From NCBI GenBank assembly GCA_031274075.1, contig JAISQQ010000388.1:1-7938 (forward strand): DNA of 7,938 nt, read 5' to 3'. Position numbers and translations under genes: made by a program. The notes below the pieces were generated by a model. That model saw only the letters and a program-made list of their open reading frames with translations. It was not told where the DNA came from and did no database searches. This DNA comes from Accumulibacter sp. (GTDB lineage Bacteria > Pseudomonadota > Gammaproteobacteria > Burkholderiales > Rhodocyclaceae). Within the stretch, counting starts at the first letter, position 1. Every line of letters begins with the position of its first letter. Below are positions 6,235 through 7,938 of this stretch, piece by piece.

Positions 6235-6296
6235 CATCGAATGTCCATTGGCTTTTGCGTTGGGGTTCGCTTTGCTTATCCCAAGCTATACGGGCT
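6235..6296 (+). repeat. Direct repeat, left copy, flanking the toxin-antitoxin pair
   Basis: This segment runs from CATCGAATG to CTATACGGGCT and contains the REP-like hairpin TTGGGGT..ATCCCAA. It recurs at 7017-7083, just past the antitoxin, with a five-base insertion in the loop and a few changes. The pair brackets about 720 bp that hold the toxin-antitoxin genes. Confidence 0.8.
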
Positions 6297-6327
6297 GACG
6301 GGGTTGTGAGGCGCTGAAAAAGGCAGT

Positions 6328-6355
6328 TTGCTTTTTATATAAATAATTGTATAAT
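6328..6355 (+). promoter_or_regulatory. Promoter of the toxin-antitoxin pair
   Basis: TTGCTT (6328-6333) and a perfect TATAAT (6350-6355) are separated by 16 bp. The expected start of transcription (about 6361-6363) nearly coincides with the toxin ATG at 6363, so the mRNA may be leaderless or almost so. The region is much richer in A and T than its surroundings. Confidence 0.7.
6335..6354 (+). promoter_or_regulatory. Putative autoregulatory operator
   Basis: This is an imperfect palindrome, TTATA-n10-TATAA, with 16 of 20 positions symmetric. It overlaps the spacer and -10 of the toxin-antitoxin promoter. It is placed where an XRE-family antitoxin would bind to repress its own operon. Confidence 0.45.
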
Positions 6356-6362
6356 AGGCAAC

Positions 6363-6704
6363 ATGAAGCCGATCCGATTTGTCGATTCAAGCCAGAAAGA
6401 CCTGCGCGCTATGCCCGCTGATGTGCGCCACGCCTTGGGGCTTGAACTCCTGAACGTGCAATTCGGCGGCGAACCGAAGGACTTCAAGCCCATGCGCACC
6501 GTTGGCGCGGGCGCGTATGAGCTACGCTACCGGGACAGCAGCGGCACGTTCCGGGTGATCTACGTCGCAAAATTTGCCGACGCGGTTTATGTGCTGCACG
6601 CTTTTCAGAAAAAGACGCAGAAAACCGAAAAAGCAGACATCGACCTCGCCGCACAACGGTTACGGCAAGTCATACAAAGGGGAATTGACCATGACAGAAA
6701 ATGA
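6363..6704 (+). CDS. HigB-type toxin (phage Gp49-like, RelE superfamily)
   Basis: The 113-residue protein resembles the Gp49-like HigB toxins (PF05973), which cleave ribosome-bound mRNA. Typical blocks are the N-terminal IRFVDSSQKDLRAMPADVR (4-22), then KPMRTVGAGAYELRYRD (42-58) and FRVIYVAKFADAVYVLHAFQ (63-82), with the basic KKTQKT tail (83-88). The length matches the family. It is encoded upstream of its antitoxin, the HigBA order, and overlaps it by 14 bases. The start at 6363 has at most a weak ribosome binding site (AGG four bases upstream), in line with a promoter lying directly against the ATG. Both genes appear intact. HigBA-type modules stabilise plasmids or mobile regions or act in stress responses; which applies here cannot be told. 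Confidence 0.88.
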   Translation: MKPIRFVDSSQKDLRAMPADVRHALGLELLNVQFGGEPKDFKPMRTVGAGAYELRYRDSSGTFRVIYVAKFADAVYVLHAFQKKTQKTEKADIDLAAQRLRQVIQRGIDHDRK

Positions 6705-6990
6705 AGAAAAACCCATCAGCATTACCGAAGGATGCGGCAACGTCTTTGTCGACCTTGGCTTTCCGCCGGACGAAGCGGAAGTCATGCTGCTACGCGCGAT
6801 GGTGATGCTGCGCATGAAAGAACACGTGAAGGCGCAGGGGTGGACGCAAGCCGAAGCCGCGCGGCGGTTGGGCATCACGCAACCGCGCGTCTCCCGCCTT
6901 TTCAGGCACAAAGTGGAAGATTTCAGCTTGGACATGCTGCTGACGCTGGCGACCCGCGCCGGTCTTCACCCTGAATTGCGGATCACGTAG
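6691..6990 (+). CDS. HigA-type antitoxin (XRE helix-turn-helix)
   Basis: The 99-residue protein has a helix-turn-helix at about 50-72 (GWTQAEAARRLGITQPRVSRL) and the FSLDMLLTLATRAGLHPEL tail common in the HTH_37/XRE antitoxins that pair with Gp49-like toxins. It should bind and neutralise the upstream toxin and repress the shared promoter. The start chosen, ATG at 6691, lies inside the toxin gene with AGGGG upstream. The open frame extends further back, but that part is the toxin read in another frame. Translational coupling through the 14-base overlap is expected. Confidence 0.9.
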   Translation: MTENEEKPISITEGCGNVFVDLGFPPDEAEVMLLRAMVMLRMKEHVKAQGWTQAEAARRLGITQPRVSRLFRHKVEDFSLDMLLTLATRAGLHPELRIT

Positions 6991-7083
6991 GTCGGAGTGA
7001 TCGAAGCGAACCCCGACATCGGATGACTCGTTGGTTTTGCGTTGGGGTTCGCTTTGCTTTGCTCATCCCAAGCTATACGGGCT
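6988..7083 (+). repeat. REP-like double hairpin containing the right direct repeat
   Basis: The first hairpin, GTCGGAGT..ACCCCGAC (about 6991-7017), is followed by a second, TTGGGGT..ATCCCAA. The part from 7017 to 7083 is the direct repeat of 6235-6296. The repeat starts within the antitoxin stop codon region and could terminate the operon. Only the second half of this unit is present at the left copy. Confidence 0.75.
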
Positions 7084-7207
7084 ATTTTGAGCTACCGAAA
7101 CTGCCGGAATCGGTCAGCAAAGATAACGGTCTGGAGTTATGGCTGACATTGTTCAGTGCGGAAACGGAAGAAGAGTTATTGAAAATCGAGGCTATGGAGG
7201 TGCCGAT
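7083..7207 (+). pseudogene. Remnant of a PD-(D/E)XK (Rpn-type) nuclease/transposase
   Basis: Read in frame from 7083, this stretch encodes YFELPKLPESVSKDNGLELW followed by LTLFSAETEEELLKIEAMEVP. It has the form of the middle-to-C-terminal part of the Rpn family (PDDEXK_2, recombination-promoting nuclease/putative transposase), with its usual FELPKLP, LELWL and AETEEEL segments. The catalytic N-terminal half is absent: the REP-like repeat joins directly at the left. On the right, the inverted-repeat element at 7208 cuts it off and supplies the stop codon. It is a broken fragment, presumably inactive. Confidence 0.65.
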
Positions 7208-7353
7208 AATAATAGGGTAATAATAGGGGACAGACCACGATTAATTCCTCAGGCGACAGGGCATGGCGAGGAACGCAAGGAAGAAAGAGATGATGCATCA
7301 AAGATTACCATAAAATTTAATCGTGGTCTGTCCCCTATTATTTCCCTATTATT
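7208..7353. mobile_element. MITE-like element with 37-bp inverted repeats (RAYT-associated type)
   Basis: Bases 7208-7244 and 7317-7353 are reverse complements with one mismatch. Their outer part is AATAATAGGG in near-tandem (AATAATAGGG, AATAATAGGGG), then ACAGACCACGATTAA. From memory, such 'tagggGacagaccacg' ends are typical of sequences around REP-associated tyrosine transposases. The 72-bp interior encodes only a short frame from 7264 (MARNARKKE.., 16 residues) that could be the start of a deleted RAYT gene. No transposase remains. Confidence 0.6.
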
Positions 7354-7413
7354 TGCTCAACAGTGACCAGCCACCATAAAGAACAAGCACCCTTTTTACG
7401 GAGAAAGGCATAT

Positions 7414-7464
7414 GCCTCCTAACGTTCAACGTAACCGGCGCGTCCGGTTGACCGGGGGGTAGGC
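7414..7464 (-). other. Possible degenerate attC (integron recombination) site
   Basis: On the minus strand the site begins GCCTACC and ends GTTAGGA, near-matches to the attC core sites RYYYAAC and GTTRRRY. Between them is a central stem AACCGG-ACGCG-CCGGTT with one unpaired base beyond it. It lies 31 bp downstream of the stop of the small membrane-protein gene, where a cassette's attC would be. Both cores deviate by one base and the site is short, so chance or a plain hairpin is possible. Confidence 0.3.
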
Positions 7465-7495
7465 GTCATTGTGTGGGTAAGGCCTTGGCTGTGTT

Positions 7496-7936
7496 TTAGC
7501 AACCGCCGGCTTGTGGGAAGAAGAACAGTATGTAGAGAAAATCGGCGAAGACAACAACACCAACAACTGGGCCGATGAGAAGCAGCGTTGCTATAGAGAA
7601 GAAATAAATTGCAACCAACCGTGCATACCTGCCGGTTCTGACTTGGGTCTTGCGCCAGACCCAAGCTCCCGGCAACGGAGTCCGATTAAGAGTCCAGATT
7701 CGCATTCCGGTTCGTAGCAACATGACTCCCATGAGCCAAGCCATGCCCACAGCGCAGAGAAGTTCAGCACGTACCCATGGCAGCGATTCACAGGTAGGCA
7801 AAGTCGCTATCCACTTCAAAATAGGTTGAACCCATTGATCGAAGGCCAGTCCAGCCACGAACAGTGCCGCAATGGCTGCGATGATCTTTGCCCGCTTTGC
7901 GGCGGTTGGTTCGATGTATCGCGGTTCTTCAACCAT
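7496..7936 (-). CDS. Hypothetical small membrane protein
   Basis: I do not recognise this 146-residue protein. It has three likely membrane segments at about 17-34, 57-75 and 107-135. The short loops contain basic clusters (RTGMRIWTLNR, 75-85; WRKTQVRTGRYAR, 94-106), and the C-terminus PQAGGC is short. No catalytic motif is visible. The ATG at 7936 lies two bases from the window edge, so its ribosome binding site is not visible and a longer N-terminus cannot be excluded. Base composition is clearly less GC-rich than the gcv and mig-14 regions, and the gene points toward the attC-like site and the repeat debris. This suggests horizontally acquired DNA, possibly a gene cassette. Confidence 0.6.
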   Translation of the reverse strand: MVEEPRYIEPTAAKRAKIIAAIAALFVAGLAFDQWVQPILKWIATLPTCESLPWVRAELLCAVGMAWLMGVMLLRTGMRIWTLNRTPLPGAWVWRKTQVRTGRYARLVAIYFFSIATLLLIGPVVGVVVFADFLYILFFFPQAGGC

Positions 7937-7938
7937 GA

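Noticed and set aside
5697..6298. Open frames through repeat copy 3 on both strands (5697-6248 minus, 5903-6298 plus)
   Set aside because: They share peptide strings with frames through copy 1 only because the repeat is palindromic and duplicated. There is no ribosome binding site or domain.
7023..7220. 65-codon intact small gene ending before the inverted-repeat element
   Set aside because: Its first 20 codons are REP-like repeat sequence and its last codons belong to the inverted-repeat element. Only the middle resembles Rpn proteins, so it is a fusion remnant.

Overview
The window looks like a stretch of chromosome from a GC-rich proteobacterium, most likely a betaproteobacterium. The signs are a tandem glycine riboswitch ahead of gcvT-gcvH, a Mig-14/DnpA-type gene pair, CCA-encoded tRNA-Gly, and many palindromic intergenic repeats. 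The lineage is inferred from gene content and style; there is no rRNA or other decisive marker.

Left third (1-2892, minus strand): a promoter, a two-aptamer glycine riboswitch and an intrinsic terminator lead into gcvT and the first 94 codons of gcvH. These make the aminomethyltransferase (T protein) and lipoyl carrier (H protein) of the glycine cleavage system. Upstream of that unit is a mosaic repeat (copy 1), then a pRiA4b ORF-3-family gene, then a tRNA-Gly(CCC) with a good sigma70-type promoter.

Middle (2893-5842): a 7-bp tandem/inverted repeat element and a second mosaic repeat copy are followed by a plus-strand two-gene operon. A Mig-14-like protein (GTG start, chosen from a clear ribosome binding site) is followed one base later by a membrane-anchored PIG-L-type de-N-acetylase resembling Pseudomonas DnpA. 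By analogy with the families, the pair probably modifies a cell-envelope glycan or lipid and affects tolerance to antimicrobial peptides or antibiotics. This is inference.

Right third (5843-7938): an accessory patchwork. It begins with a striking inverted repeat with about 103-bp arms (81 bp perfect) directly after dnpA, then a nested palindrome. A HigB/HigA-like toxin-antitoxin pair follows, with an AT-rich promoter/operator, bracketed by about 60-bp direct repeats. After it come the C-terminal scrap of a PD-(D/E)XK (Rpn-type) nuclease/transposase, a 37-bp inverted-repeat element of the type found around RAYT transposases, and a weak attC-like site. Last is a lower-GC gene for a small three-helix membrane protein, read toward that site.

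The core genes are ordinary. The points most worth following are the mosaic long-palindrome repeat family (three copies in 4.5 kb), the mig-14/dnpA pair, and the possible integron-type cassette at the right end. I do not see a complete, clearly new defence or mobile system.
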